Shown here in pieces: positions 22,125-34,889 of a stretch of DNA of 64,000 nt. Position 1 is the stretch's first letter. Every line of letters starts with the position of its first letter. The notes below the pieces were generated by a model that saw only the letters and a program-made list of their open reading frames with translations, ran no database searches and was not told the DNA's origin. Origin of the DNA: Odontocerum albicorne (taxonomy: Eukaryota > Arthropoda > Insecta > Trichoptera > Odontoceridae); assembly GCA_949825065.1 (NCBI GenBank), contig OX463845.1, positions 28,085,315 to 28,149,314 on the forward strand. Reading direction: 5' to 3'. The position numbers and the translations under genes are program-made.

Positions 22125-22420
22125 ATTAAACAATCATGGATTAGCGCTACGCTCAAACAGAGACTGTTTATTGGCCTTACCAGTTCAAAACTCCTCTTTT
22201 TTTACGTCGTCCTTTACTGTCCATGCAATGAGACCCTAGAATCAGTTACAAACCAATATAAGACTCGTTCCGTTCTTGGCATGCTTTAAGAAGCGACTGA
22301 AAAAACTCATAATTTCTAGTCAGTAAAATAACGTGTTTCATTCCCAATTTTTCTTTTCCTTTCCTCTCTACCATCCCTTCCTTTTCTTTTGATTGATGAT
22401 ATCTCATTTCACATGAAAAG
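22125..22420 (-). repeat. Dispersed repeat X, minus copy
   Basis: The plus strand reads TTAGCGCTACGCTCAAACAG, then TTTTTTTACGTCGTCCTTTA, complementary to 17420-17600. It then continues with GCTTTAAGAAGCGACTGAAA and a pyrimidine-rich part. The 34555-34880 copy has the same order (TACGTTACGCTCAAGCAGA.. TTTAATCAGCGACTTAAAAA.. CTTTTCCACCTCC), so the unit is about 300 bp. Confidence 0.6.
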
Positions 22421-22552
22421 TAATATTTGGGTGATTGTCCGTCTATATGGGGTGTTCGTGGGCATATGATCACGTATGTGTTTATGAATTTCGTGGGGAT
22501 GGATAGTCATTTGAATGATTTATGCAACCATGTAACTTGCTCCATTTACTTT

Positions 22553-22634
22553 TGTCTGGTTGGTTGGAAGAGATTGCCGCCAAACAATAAGCCCGCCAGA
22601 TTGTATTTGCAATAAAAGTGTTAAATAAATAAAT
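22553..22634 (+). mobile_element. SINE family 1 tail fragment
   Basis: GTCTGGTTGGTTGGAAGAGA, TTGCCGCCAAACAATAAGCC and CGCCAGATTGTATTTGCAAT match the 3' part of SINE family 1. It ends in (AAAT)n. The head is missing. Confidence 0.8.
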
Positions 22635-22639
22635 AAACT

Positions 22640-24075
22640 GTGTTTGCTATTCGAAATCGAATTAAAAAGTTATAACTCTGGTGTTAAAGAAATGGCGTAT
22701 AATTCTAGTGTTAAAGAAAGTTCGAGAAATAGAACTTGTTGAATTTGACACGTCAACAATGAAAGTGAAAATTTAGGACACGAATATAAAATTGACGATA
22801 TATATTTGCAAACTTTTATCCCTTTTTTGTGAATAGTTTCTTCAAGATATTATTTTTTGTATGTATGTATATCGGAGACTTCCTGTATCCGAGTTGAAAT
22901 TTATGTGGTTCTTACACACTTTTGAAACTTTTGCAATGCAAACTTTACAATTTTTTTTCATGGGCAGGAAAAAATTTCCCTCATGAATATTTAGCGATAA
23001 GCGATTTTATCAACGTTCACTCTGGTTAAACTCATCTGATGTGGAAACTTTATTATTTTTTTTCAGAGTTCTATCTTGATCTTTATTATGGAAGAAAATA
23101 GCCGGAAACATTTTTTACCAATTTTGCGCGCGTTCAAGAGAAAATTTATTTATTGCTCACAAACCGTAACAAGAAAGGAAGTCATTTTTTTGAGGAAGAA
23201 CATTCAACCTTTTTACTTACCAGTACCTCTTTTGGCTCAAATTAAAAATAATTGTTCGATAGTAATATTCTAAAGGTAAAAATTAAATAATTCATTCACC
23301 TGTTTTTGATTAAGCCTTATATTGACTGCTGGTTAAATTATCTGCCTCTTAGTGTTAGAGATATGGGTGCCGTGTGTAGTTTTAGGAAACACTTCTAGAT
23401 AACTTCAAGATACAGGCAAAAGCCTAGTGTACTGGGGGCACGACAAATAAAAGGCAACAAACCCAGATCCAACAAAATTGTATGCCCACATTAAATTACA
23501 TGTTGTTTTTTTTTCACAAATTATGCATTTATAAGATTTCTTGTCACATATGTATACGTTATATAAAAAACCTTTTTGAAAAGCAAGACCGAAATTTATG
23601 ATTGTACATGAACATTACGCACACACACTGCACTACGTCTGAATTCGAACGTGTTGCATTATATCGCATGAAGGAAGATCTACAAAGGCTTCTTTGTAAT
23701 TTGTCTTCCATTGGTAAATTTTCTGAGATGTTCTTACCGATTATGTTTTTCCAAACATATGCAAATGAGATGAAATACTTAATTTACTGGCCGCAGTCAT
23801 TGCCTTTCTATCTTTACACTTCAATTAGATACATTCATTTTGTAATATTTTTAATTTGTCAATAATAGCGGATACGAGTCCCTAGTTGAAGCTCCCTTGA
23901 GAGTTTGCTCGATGTAGAGAGATTTATGAATTATACACGTTATCACGAGGATATTGGCTGTCATGTTTTTTTAACCCAATTGTCATTTCATCATCAGCCC
24001 AGTTGATTCCTGTATTGATTATATGACTGCTCTCTGGTTTTCTATTTGTTTATATCTTAGAAATTTTGCTTTCAG
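22640..24075. other. No convincing feature
   Basis: Mostly AT-rich. A minus-strand stretch is not coding, and the plus segment near 23668-23740 (DLQRLLCNLSSIGKFSEMFL) is faintly reminiscent of a LINE DLQxLL block but is too short to call. Confidence 0.35.
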
Positions 24076-24079
24076 TTGC

Positions 24080-24510
24080 TTCCGGACACTTTTATGATGC
24101 CATACAATCAGCTTGCCAGGGGTATTACCTCATTTTTCTCACTGTCCTTGGTAGTCCTTCCAGATTTTCTGAAACCCCCCATTATCGGTTTATCTGGTAA
24201 TTAGCTCTTCATCTGGTAATTAGTTCCACCTCTGAGTGTCAACCCTCTTAGTGACATCCGTGACTTTGGCCTGCTGCCTTATCCATTCTTTCGGCCTATC
24301 GATAGCTGTCTATGTCTGAGCATTATCTGTTATGTGAACATTGCAGTCTCAAGCCTAAATGTCAATTCTGAGAACAAGCCTTTTTTAGATTTCTCTGGAA
24401 CTTCGGAGACTTTAGATTGAAGAACAGCTTACCAAATTCAGCCAAGACTTGACCAAACCTTCTCTCAATTTTTGATTTAACTTTCTCGATCTACGATAGC
24501 TGCTGTTTAC
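24080..24510 (-). pseudogene. LINE C-terminal relic, WAGHVAR type
   Basis: The minus strand has FRLETAMFT near 24350, IGRKNG, then in the next frame RPKEWIRQQAKVTDVTKRVD and TQRWN (24200-24300). This corresponds to the NEWIRxxTxVxDVxxRVxxxKWxWAGHVAR region of insect RTE-like retrotransposons. The following W-rich region is scrambled. The patch stands out by its higher GC. Confidence 0.65.
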
Positions 24511-24619
24511 AGTTTATTACTATACATTTTGTGAATTTATTGTGGATTAACAAGAATAACAGGACAATTTATTTAGCGCTGTTTAAAGACCAGACTCTCC
24601 TCAAGGGCGATATAAAAAA

Positions 24620-25550
24620 AAATACGGTTGTAGTTATGTGTACGTTTGTTTCCTGTTTATCAATTTATAAATGGTCATTCATTAGTCGTGTATAAAAGTA
24701 GAATATGTAGAAAAATATAATAAATATTTTGATAATAATAAATATGATGTATTATATATATACTAATATTATAAAGAAGGAAAGTTTGTTGCTAATAAGT
24801 GCGTTTGTTTTTAAAGCAAAACTCATAAACCACTGAACGTATTTTAAAGGGATTATCACTTCTGTTTATTATAAACTGTAATGTATCACAAACTATGTGG
24901 CATCGCGCAAATTATATAAGGAGGCAAATAAGGAAGTTAGTAACGGAATAACCAAGTTAAATATCTGAAGTCGTGGTCAGAACTAGTTATCAGTAAAAGA
25001 AGAAACCATGTGTTTTATAAACATCTAATCATTAAAAAGTATATAAAATATATATTTTAAACTTAGTTTTTAACTTTCAAAGATATTTTGAAATGTTTAA
25101 ATAATTAACCTATTTTGTGTCTATTAACGAAATGAGTTTACATAAAATATTTTGCAAAAAACTTGGAGAGATTATAAAATATCAAGATATCCTACATAAA
25201 ATATACAATAATATATACATTTTTTTCCAGTTTCGGTTTATAATTAAATTGGTGAAAGTTCCGGTTAAATGGAGAAAATATTACCTCATTTTTGTGGTCA
25301 AAGGTTGTCCAGAAAATGTACTACAAGTTTTAGAACTTCCCCTGCTCGTTCAACATGCCCCACTTTCTCACACTAAATTCTCTACTAATTTACAGTCATA
25401 TACATAAATTTAAAGTTCAAAAACCATTACGTATTTAGTACAACAGTAGTTTTCTATATATTTTAACATACCTTCCTTTCCTTTAAATTTACATTGGCAT
25501 ATTCTTTGATGGAAATTTGCATATTGTTTGTTGTTAATTTAGGTATGTAT
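24620..25550. other. No recognisable feature
   Basis: AT-rich. The 96-codon frame at 25117-25407 resembles nothing and has strongly AT-driven codons. Confidence 0.4.
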
Positions 25551-25554
25551 AATA

Positions 25555-25576
25555 CATGGTAATAAGCCCGCCAGGT
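25555..25576 (+). mobile_element. SINE family 1 tail joining a palindrome
   Basis: CATGGTAATAAGCCCGCCAG matches the 3' tail of SINE family 1 and runs directly into the left arm of the palindrome. Confidence 0.65.
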
Positions 25577-25825
25577 TGTACTGTATACATGAAAAGTTTA
25601 ATACAATACAATGCAATAGGCAATAGGCAAGCAAAACATAGGCAAAATAAAAAGTGGTGAATGTATAATAGATGTGAATTGAAAGAAGATGCATTGCTTA
25701 AAATAAAACAAGCAATGCGTCTTCTTTCAATCAGAATCTATCACATATTCACCACTTTTTATTTTGCCTATGTTTTGCTTGCATATTTTATTGTATTGTA
25801 TTACACTTTTCATGTATACAGTACA
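25577..25825. repeat. Long palindrome, 116-123 bp arms, 10-bp loop
   Basis: The left arm (25577-25699) starts TGTACTGTATACATGAAAAG and ends GATGCATTGCTT. The right arm (25710-25825) starts AAGCAATGCGTC and ends CTTTTCATGTATACAGTACA. The arms are close to identical, with a small indel around 25612-25628 and a few mismatches. The arms begin with the tail of SINE family 1, so the structure is two SINE tails, tail to tail, with adjoining DNA. The similarity implies recent origin or gene-conversion maintenance. Confidence 0.92.
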
Positions 25826-25861
25826 TTATTACTACCATATATTATATATATTATTACCATA

Positions 25862-26110
25862 TATTAATCTCTTACAACCAACCAGAAAATTTGTTGAAGA
25901 GGCTTAAAGAGGATGCCAGTCTTGTTTTCACTTAAGACCTATTAAAACATTCTGGTTAGTTGGAAGAGATTGTCACATGGCAATACAATATCGTCAGGTC
26001 AAAGAAAATAATATATAAAACAAGTAAATCAGACTGAAATCCTTTTAAAAATATAGGTATCAGCGGGATTTGGAGATAACGTTTTACCAACTGGGCCACG
26101 GAGGTTGTTA
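25862..26110. mobile_element. Cluster of SINE family 1 pieces in alternating orientation
   Basis: 25862-25917 reads as a minus tail (ATCTCTTACAACCAACCAGA, then AAGAGGCTTAAAGAGG). It abuts a plus piece (25918-26000: CCAGTCTTGTTTTCACTTAA, GTTAGTTGGAAGAGATTGTC). 26022-26110 is a minus head (ACCAACTGGGCCACGGAGGT). Three orientation changes within 250 bp, next to the palindrome, suggest repeated rearrangement. Confidence 0.75.
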
Positions 26111-26114
26111 TTCG

Positions 26115-26740
26115 AATATGGGGAACAAAAATAATTTATTAAGAACCAACATTGATTATCTAACAATGCTGCTTGAGTGACAGTAAATAATGATTTCATT
26201 TTACCTGTGGGATTCTCGCATATTTCAATATAAACATTAAGTCTATCCTTCTTAACATCTCAAATAGAAACATAAATATTATAATATATTACACATAAAG
26301 CAAAGATCGTTTCTTTTCAAATAAGTTCGTTGAATATAAATAACGTCATTTTTCATGCTGTTGTAGTCAAAGAACTGCGTCTAAATAGCGTCAAATGTTT
26401 TTTGATAAAATTTTGTAATGAAAACCGTTCCCCTTTATTGTGCGGTTTCATCGTCTGAAAGAAGCAGATTGCGTTTTTGTTGCCAAGAAGCTAGAAGCCA
26501 AAATTAAAGCTCTCCTCTTGAATAAAGGAAGCGGTTCAGTTTTCTTTACATTTTGTACCGAGTGGTCGATGAACTTTATGCAAGCGTAAATTGAAACGCT
26601 TTGTAAAATGTTTTAAAAATTCTGGGTTAAGTATCAGAGAAAATAAGCTAGAAAAGTCTTTATATGAATGCTTTAAGCACACTTTTTTAGAATAAAAAGG
26701 ACACAAATGAGATATAAATTATTTTCCTTTAAATGAAAAT
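26115..26740. other. No recognisable feature
   Basis: AT-rich. No gene or repeat seen. Confidence 0.45.
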
Positions 26741-26744
26741 GATC

Positions 26745-26940
26745 ATTCCTTTGTCCTTTGCGTAACTGATTTGATTTACTAAACGCCATATCTTGAACGC
26801 GTCCAATAAATGTTGCGTTTCTTTTTTCTTCGTAGAACTTTCAACTTATAGATCGATTGTTGAATTTTTGAAACTCAATCACTTGAATCTTTAAATGGCC
26901 TAGAATTGTCATTTTTTTAAATAAGTTTGATTATATTGGT
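26745..26940 (+). pseudogene. LINE 3'-end relic, third copy of the 4674 family tail
   Basis: The order CCATATCTTGAACGCGTCCA, TTTCTTCGTAGAACTTTCAA and GATCGATTGTTGAATTTTTG parallels 4835-4990. The Cys-rich motif itself is not kept. Confidence 0.55.
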
Positions 26941-27129
26941 TCATATCATTGAAGTTACTTTAATTTGGTGACACAAATCGTCTTAGTTCGGGTTGATTGC
27001 CTATTAAAAAAAAGAAGGTTCCAATTTTTGTGGATGTTTTTAATAATTAACATAGACAATTAATATTATTTTTATGAAACATAGAATGTGCTAGAGACAA
27101 ACACGAAATAGATTCATCACCCACTTTTC

Positions 27130-27330
27130 CATGTCTTGAGTGTGTGTGGTAAGAGAAAAATGGACTTGAGACGAGGTGTGTGGAATATTTGAGAAGGAAT
27201 GGAAGAGATGAATAAATTGTGAGGAGGTGAAGGGAGTAAGTCTAGATATGAAAATTTGACGCTCTCTCCTCTTAGGCTCTTAGCCTACTTCAACAGGGAA
27301 TTGATGTGATGGTATTTATATACATTACAT
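27130..27330 (+). pseudogene. Possible LINE 3'-tail relic
   Basis: It shows the GA-rich run, then GACGCTCTCTCCTCTTAGGC and CAACAGGGAATTGATGTGAT, similar in order to the tails at 11930-12010 and 16120-16180. There is no usable frame. Confidence 0.4.
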
Positions 27331-27339
27331 TACATTTAT

Positions 27340-29330
27340 TTATGTACGTTACATGCACAAGTGTTAGGATTTCTGAATTCTACAACTAAGAGGTTTTTAA
27401 TGTCAAATATTGAATTGAGGGTTACAGTAGATCAAATGGCTAGCCCGATGCAAAGGCTACAACTTCTCCCCTCAAACAGCACAGGTAGTATAATACCGTA
27501 TACTTTGATATAATTGAATAAAACGATTGCCTCTAATTTTGGTATTTTTTTTAAATAATAAAACCGCCTGTTTGACATTTGTTTTATCACCGTTATCATA
27601 ATAAAAATATTAACATTACAAAAACAAGAATATTTGGTTATATTTTTCAACATCGCTCTGAAGATGAAAAACTCTAAAAAATATTTTAAATTAGCGTTTA
27701 AAAAAGTAGTTTTCATTGATCTGAGACAAATATTGAACTGTATTACTTTGTATCTGGCTAGAAGCGATATTTATAAAGGGCAATGACATCAGTATCTACA
27801 AAACATATTGAAATCGATTATTTTTAACTTTAAATGTGAATTTCAATCATATTATCTAGATTGAAAGTCAACGAAAAGTCATTTCTTTCAAAAACTCACA
27901 ATACTTGAAGGTTGATCGACTAAATTATTTCTTATGTAATCTTATTTGAGAAAGCAAAAGCGATACATGTTAATGCGTTATTCGTGGATTCTCAACAAGT
28001 GAATTTTGAAACGCATTTTAGAATAAAATAATGTGTTTTAAATATACTCGTATTTTTAAAAAAACTCGAATTTGGAGCTTTAAAATGAAATTTAAGTTTA
28101 GTTCTTCATTTTATAATTCATCAATTTACTTTTTGAACTACGATGACGGTAAAATCTTTAATATTCCAACGCAACATACGTCATTCTTATTTTACGGTTT
28201 ACTTGATTCGACTTTAAAACGATTTTCCTAGCTCAATCAGATGTGCTTCATCCTTAACAGTTTTCAAAGAAGAATACTAAAAAAGAATGACCTGAAAATG
28301 TCTCTCGTCCCTAGCATCTATGCAATTTACATTCTTATTCCTATTTTCATTGAGATAAATCTTTTGTTACCTTATTCTAATATTGTATCAATTTATTAAA
28401 TTTAATACGCGATCATGAATACCGATAATAATTTTGAAAAAAAAACTGGCTAATTAGAAGAAATTGTTATAAAGTAAAAAATGCACACCAGATTTATTTA
28501 AAAAAATACTTTTTAAAATAAATAATTCAATGGGTTTTCCCACAATTTTTTGACCTTGGCTAAAAAGGGTTTTTTCAGCATTCTGACCCTTTTTATTTGA
28601 TTTGGTCCTATTTTGTTGGATTGAATCAATGTTTCGCATTTATAATGTAAAATTATGGCTTATGTTGAGTTGCACCGTTGTGCACCCAGGCTGCCATATT
28701 TTTTTATTCTGTATATAATAACCGTAAACATTTAAATGTCATAATAAATAAAAATACACTTTTTTAATTCCTATCATACAAATTTGGATATATTTACATT
28801 AAATAATGATAGTTTTCATTTAGTATTCGTAGAACACATTGCAATGTGAGTGAATCGTGAATTGGTTGTCAGATTTGAATAAAATGTGTCTTTTTCATCT
28901 TCAATAAAAAAATTAAATGAGTAGATAGTTTCAGTACATAAAAATATGCTTAACAGTAGATATTTTTCATCAATGATTAAAAAAATCTACACAATATTTA
29001 TTATATGTAGAATAACGTCTAGTTATTATTATCGGCAATCTTATTTTTTCTTATTGTACACGGACTCATAGCATCTCGCTGTTAGAATATTTATCTGATT
29101 AATTCCAGTCAAAATTCTGTTGTCAATTGAAAAAACTACAATGGAGGTGTAATTATTAAAAAAAATAAGATATTTCTGAAAGGCGTAGAACTTTTGCAGA
29201 ACTTAAGCCTCGAAGGAGATTTCTCTAGTCTAGTTCCAATCCTTCCCTTTCGCTTAGCTTCTCCATTTAGCGCCGTTTGGGTCTTAACAATTGTCGTATG
29301 CCACTTGTTTTTATTACACTTTGTTATATA
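27340..29330. other. No recognisable feature
   Basis: Long AT-rich stretch. Short open frames (for example 27432-27716 minus) have no recognisable domain. Confidence 0.45.
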
Positions 29331-29335
29331 TAGCA

Positions 29336-29486
29336 CAACTTGACCAAGTGGCAATCTCTTCCAATGAGATCTTAAGTGGAAACCTGACTGGAACTCTTCT
29401 TTTTTAATCGTTTACCAACGAGAATCGAGCCCACTACCCCCGAATCGCAAGATAAGCGTTTAACCAACTAATCCATAGAGGTTCTT
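29336..29486 (-). mobile_element. SINE family 1 copy
   Basis: On the plus strand, CCAAGTGGCAATCTCTTCCA, GTGGAAACCTGACTGGAACT, ATCGAGCCCACTACCCCCGA and TTAACCAACTAATCCATAGA give the reverse order of tail, middle, B box and A box of family 1. The B box is degenerate. Confidence 0.75.
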
Positions 29487-29849
29487 TATTCAATTAATTT
29501 CGCCTCATGTTACATTTTTATGGATCACGTATTTATCAAAGAATTACGCTATTCGACTGGCCCTGGTGTCTGTAAGACAGTCGACGGAACAAGGGTTGAA
29601 GTTTACTAAATATTAAAATTATATACAAAACAAAAATTCGTTTGTTCTTAGGATTTCAAATACAGAATAATTTTTGGAATTTACAATTTACCCATAAAGG
29701 GTATTTCTACTTCTTCACCTCGTTCATTACTATCCATTTCGTCACACTCAGGAATCAGTTACTGGTTGCCATAAGACTCTTACGCTGTTAGCTTGCTTCA
29801 AACAAATACTTAACAATATACTTGCTTCAAATGCAGACTAAGAAATTAA

Positions 29850-30410
29850 TTTCTTGTCCTTTCTCATATTTGTTTTCCCAGCCTTAGGTGACTATTTATA
29901 AAAAAATATATTTTGTAAATTTGGTTTTTCCTGATTTAAGTTGGTTTAATTTTTTCTTTTTTTTTTGACAATAATGTTAATAACCTTTTATAAAGTAATT
30001 TGCCCAAATCTGTGTGCCAATTATTTGGTATAAAAAAAGAAAACAACCATAGCCCATCTATACTTCATTATTCAAGAAGAATAATTCACAATAATATACA
30101 TTGTACTGATTGTTCCCTGATTTTAGTTTCAGAATGAGACTGTTTTGACCCTGGAATTATGTAATTACCAGCTGCCGTAAGTCTCTCACCCTCGTTGATT
30201 TGTGTCAAAACGACTTAAAAATTATCATATATCTTTTCAATAACTTAACTTCAAATGTCTTAGTTTGTACTTTCCCATATTCCTACTGCTTTTTAATCTT
30301 TGGTGAAATTGGTAAATATTTTATTCTACAGTTTTTTAATAATCTAAGCATGTTTAACTCTTTTTAGAAAACAAAGTAGTAATGTTTGTCTCAGTAATTG
30401 ACACGAATCT
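29850..30410. repeat. Possible pieces of dispersed repeat Y
   Basis: TTGTCCTTTCTCATATTTGT followed by CCTTAGGTGAC resembles 47450-47490 (TTGTCCTTTTTCCGTCCTCT, CTTTGGTGA), and a second similar stretch lies at 30290-30400. Similarity is judged by eye and low. Confidence 0.3.
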
Positions 30411-30419
30411 GCGTAATTC

Positions 30420-31365
30420 TTGTCTAGTTGGATTGAAACTGTTGTTGAGTGTCAATATAGTTACTATTTGTATACTTTACGAAAATGTTTCAAGAAAAAA
30501 AGTTTAGCATTCCTATCGCAGGTTTTCTTTCCTCACCATGCGTGACACGGCGTCGTTAAGAGTCACTATATAAAGCATATTTTTTCCGCTATTTTAGTAT
30601 GTTACATAAATAGTTATTTTCTCCTTAATCGAAAGAAAATTACATACTTTTGTGGTGGATATGAAAAACTGGATATTATTTTGAAAATCGTATATAAAAA
30701 TGGTTGTTAGTCCATAAAGGTTTTGAACAACTTTCGACAAAAGAGGTTTCCTAGTATTTACTTTGCCTTTCATGTTTTTCATCTTTAGCTCAAGTTTTAT
30801 GGGGTTAACTCATTATTTTGAACATATTAGGCTAAAGTTAATACATGTTCTGGTAAATAATATTATAATACATAATTTTTTTTTACAAATATTAGGAGTA
30901 ACTTCATTTTCCTAGAGTATTCATTTTGAGCGTTAACTTTTTTGAGTATACACATTTCTCATATATTCGATACATGATAAATATTGCACTAAGCGCTTTA
31001 TTTCTAATTTAATACAATCAAAACAAGAGGCGTTCTGCAGTTGAGATACGCGCAACTGTATGATACGTTAAAAATTGCGAGTGAGCAATAGCAGATCGAT
31101 GCAATAAAATGGATATCATAGTCATTTCCGATGGTACCAACGACAAAAATCTTAATGCGCCACTTGGTTTGATGCCTCTTATAACACTCGTCACAGATAA
31201 TTGGCATTCATTCAATGCCACAGATGTTTTTTGACAATTCTGTCATATCGCAGCAAAGCGTTTATTACAAAATCCTAAGCATGTGTTTCAGACGAAAATG
31301 TCACTTCATGAAACGTAAACAGAAAATGGATTAATTTTAATACAGCGCCTTTAAAATAGTAAGCT
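30420..31365. other. No convincing feature
   Basis: AT-rich, with a slightly GC-richer patch at 31020-31230. The overlapping minus frames there resemble no family I know. Confidence 0.4.
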
Positions 31366-31369
31366 TTAG

Positions 31370-32310
31370 GGTGCTCTAGCCTGGGAATCAAATCAACTAT
31401 TAGTGAGAGATTTAAAACACTACAAAAAATTGACAAGCTGAGTGTTAGGACAGGAAGGTGGAGGAAGCGGTCATTAGATTAGATATATATTAAGTAAAAC
31501 ATATCTGAGAAGGAAACTGCAGAAAAAATATCAAGGGAAAACAAACATTTGTAGATCTTCTGATAAGTAATAAAAATACATTCGGCTTTAGGTGTATATG
31601 TGTATTTTTCATACACAGTCATAAAACTTGAAAGATCTCCCAAATACATTGTATAGAAGTGCTTCCTAAAGCTGCTAACACTTAGATATATACCATTTCA
31701 CGTCACAGGACTAGCAACGGAAAAAAACTATCGCAAAACCCCGCCCAATCGATTCGAAACAATAAATTTATTCGATGAAGACCAAATTATCCTCAAACTT
31801 CTGTTTCGATCCGAAGGAATGTATTTCATACATAGATCAAAAGATACAACGGAGACATCCCGTTAAGATACTTGAATACAAAGGGACAAAGTTTGAAATT
31901 AATCCATTCACGACATTTGAGCCAATGTATTTTTTTGAAGCGGAATAATATGTTAATATTTATTACTACCACATATCAGCCTTGCAGTTGCATCGAAAAC
32001 AGACAAGAATCTTTTAATTTGTGTATCAGGCAGGTCAAAATAAATAGAATTACAATAATCCAGACGGGAAATGACCAATTATTAAGCTTTTATCTCTTTT
32101 ATTGGAAGATATCGACGTACAAAATTAGACTTTCTAAGGTTATAGAAATCTGAAGAAACTGTATACCCTATTTGCCTATTGAAAAAGAGTTTACTATTTA
32201 GATAGACAGAAAGGAATTTTATGCTATTTTTTGGAAAAATACTAATGCCTATGACTGATAGCACATCCTTATCAAAGTGTTGTTTGCGTTGTGAAGCCAC
32301 TCAGAAAAAA
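31370..32310 (-). pseudogene. LINE relic, RT thumb and C-terminus, CR1/Jockey-group type
   Basis: In minus-strand order: VIGISIFPKNSIKFLSVYLN then SKLFFNRQIGYTVS (32260-32160), LRKSNFVRRYLP, KLNNWSFPVWIIVILF (equivalent to LxxSRLDYCNxLF), KRFLSVFDATAR (LQxxQNxAAR), IPLQKNTLAQMS (TPxLxxLHWLP), and a degraded C-terminal part matching 36005-36600. The order is exactly that of CR1/L2/Jockey-like polymerases downstream of the catalytic domain. Several frameshifts are present. Confidence 0.82.
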
Positions 32311-32939
32311 GTTGTTAAAAAGACAAATCGAGAATTCAGATCACTTTGAAAAAAAAAAACGTAGGGAAATGTAAATTCGGACTTTCAATATTATGTATCA
32401 TCACGATTCGATTTACCGGATATCGTCTAGTTACTTGTTTGACTAAAATGTTAATCTTTTACTCATGAGCTATTCACTTTGTGCATTGTAAACAAAGCGA
32501 TGTAACTTGTTTTTGCCTCCATGTTTCTAGTTCGACTTTTTTCCCAGTTCCGTTCAGCAAACGTACATTACACGCTGGCAAACGGCAAAACATGTTATCC
32601 CCCTATACTCGTATACCAACAGTTATCCAGTTATTTGATGTATTTCCCAGCGGTAATTCTCCGTAATGTCTACATTCCGTAATTTAATCCGGTTCCATTC
32701 GGCTGTCATGGCGGTCGTGTCACCATTATATTTGACAACCATTTATGTTATATTTTAATCACAGAGTAAACCATATATGACATCAGTTATTTTTCTTCAT
32801 TTTAAATTTCTTTATCTAAATTTCTCAAATCAGATTTTGAGTGATTTTCAATTGATTTAGGAAAGAAACCAAGAACTTTACTGCATCCAAACTACTTCAT
32901 TTGATTCTCAAGAACAATGAGTAAAAAATCTACTTTTTT

Positions 32940-33100
32940 AAAGTTCCTCTTCTCCCCAGTGGTTGGCGATCATCATGACTACCTTGACCGTTGAGGCTGC
33001 TGTGAACAAAAATATGGTACCAAAAAGAAACCACTCCCGGAAGTTTTTGAACCTGGAAATGCCTTTTTTGTTCCACGATTTGAAACGAGTGAGTGTAAAG
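32940..33100 (-). pseudogene. RTE-like LINE C-terminal relic
   Basis: The minus strand reads SRFKNFREWFLFGTIFLFTA, then ASTVKVVMMIANHWGEEEL and stop. This is the WLKNLRxWFxxxxxxLFRAAAxKVxIxMMIANV ending of the family whose longest member is 21104-21949. Confidence 0.75.
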
Positions 33101-33199
33101 ATAAAGAAAACTGAAAATAATAATAGATCTCGTGTTGTGGATGTTCAAATCGCAAGAATATAAGATACTATGTTGGTGACAATACAGTAACATAAGCTA

Positions 33200-34550
33200 C
33201 TGCTCTTTATATAATTAGTGATTTGTAAAGCATATGTATTGGAATCACATCCCTTATTGGGTGTCTTAACTTTTTTGAGTCATGACCCAGATTAGGGTAA
33301 TACATTGGTTTCGCAACCCAAGTAATGAGTAATTTAATAACACACAGAAAACAATTATACAAATTACTGAGAATTTTGAACACAGGGATGTTACTTTTGA
33401 TGCGCTTTGGCTTTGAAGAAGGCTATAAATTATTTTAATATACTTGTAAACTATTATGCAAAAAATCTAAATACTTTAATTATTGAATATATTTAGTAAG
33501 TCAATTAAAATGCCAAATTACCAATTTTTGGATAGCAGCCCATAGGTTAAGAAACTATTCGAAAAGCGCTGATATTAAATCACTTGGTGTACTCTAAAAC
33601 TGTCGCGGACGACAGTACGTAGAAGTTATTCACATTTTATATGACAAAAGTGTTTTGGGTCTTGCTTTCATATAAAATTTGTGTAATTCACATTAGATTT
33701 TACAAAGTATAAGAATTTGGAATGTTAAAGATTTTCTAAAGCACAATTATTTTAATCTTATTCTAATGTTAATATTTCAATTTTTAATTATCTCAGTTTA
33801 GTTTTTAACTTCAGATCTTGAATTAAATTAAGGGATTTCACATAAATATTAATATTGTCATTTCGAATTTACTCACTATTTTGTATTTCTGTTGAAGGTA
33901 GAAACTCTCATTTTCTTGTTATTTCAATTTCAAATTAAATAAACCTTTTCATTTCCCTAGAGTACAAAGACTAGGGGCTTTTTTTCGCATTTCTTTTCAA
34001 ATTTGTGAGCAAATTTGAAGGAAAAGTCTGTGAGAAATTATTTATGTCATGACATTTTATCAATATTTAACAGATTTATTAAAACTTGGGGTTCAAACGT
34101 TGGAAATTACCGAAAAGAATAAAGTTACTCTTAACAATTCAGATAAGAAATAGTTTCGGGTGTTGATGACATAAATAAACTGAGTGGTACAAAATCGTTT
34201 TAATTATTTTCCTAAATCTTTACTACGAGTATATGATTTGACCTCTAGAGTCCCCCTCGTGGAAAGTTTATAGCTTCTGGATTATCTCGCCATGATGTAA
34301 TCAACATGTCACTAGTAACTCACGTCCAAACACTTTCGAGAAAGAAACAAGTCATAAAAAGCTTCAAACGCATAAGTAAGAATGCGGTTCACTCTGATGC
34401 TTGAATCGTGACCTGGATGAACTGGAGAATTATATAATGACTAAACTCTTGTTATAGTAAGATTGAACTTTTAAGTAAACGTTTTTTATAACATCCTGAA
34501 CTGTTTCGCTGCCCCTCAATATCTCATCGAAAATATTCAATGCTTCTCCG
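33200..34550. other. No recognisable feature
   Basis: AT-rich, without a gene or repeat family that I can identify. Confidence 0.45.
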
Positions 34551-34554
34551 ATCA

Positions 34555-34880
34555 CGGACTTACGTTACGCTCAAGCAGATATGGCCTTTTGGCACTTCCA
34601 ATTGATCGCTCTTTCTTCAGGTCGTTTATTATAATTATTGCCGTCATTGGTACTTTGCTTTAATCAGCGACTTAAAAAAATATTATCCGTCTTCAATGCC
34701 AAACTGAGTTTCTCCCTTATTAATATTTTCTTGTCCTTTTCCACCTCCTTTCACAAATTTTAGTGGCATTTTACTGCTTTTTTTTCATTTGTTTTTTAAT
34801 GCTTAAACATGTTTAATTTTTCGTTTTCCTTTTTGAAAATTAGTTTGTAATCTTTCATCCAATAATTGATCATTTGTATA
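34555..34880 (-). repeat. Dispersed repeat X, diverged minus copy
   Basis: TACGTTACGCTCAAGCAGAT, TTTAATCAGCGACTTAAAAA and TTTCATCCAATAATTGATCA follow the block order of 22125-22420. The last block resembles 47570-47600. Confidence 0.45.
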
Positions 34881-34889
34881 TTTAACATT

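Noticed and set aside
23602..23865. LINE reverse-transcriptase fragment (DLQRLLCNLSSIG)
   Set aside because: The block resembles DLQxLLxxL, but there is no YADD or KTKxM nearby and no second motif. One short match is not enough.
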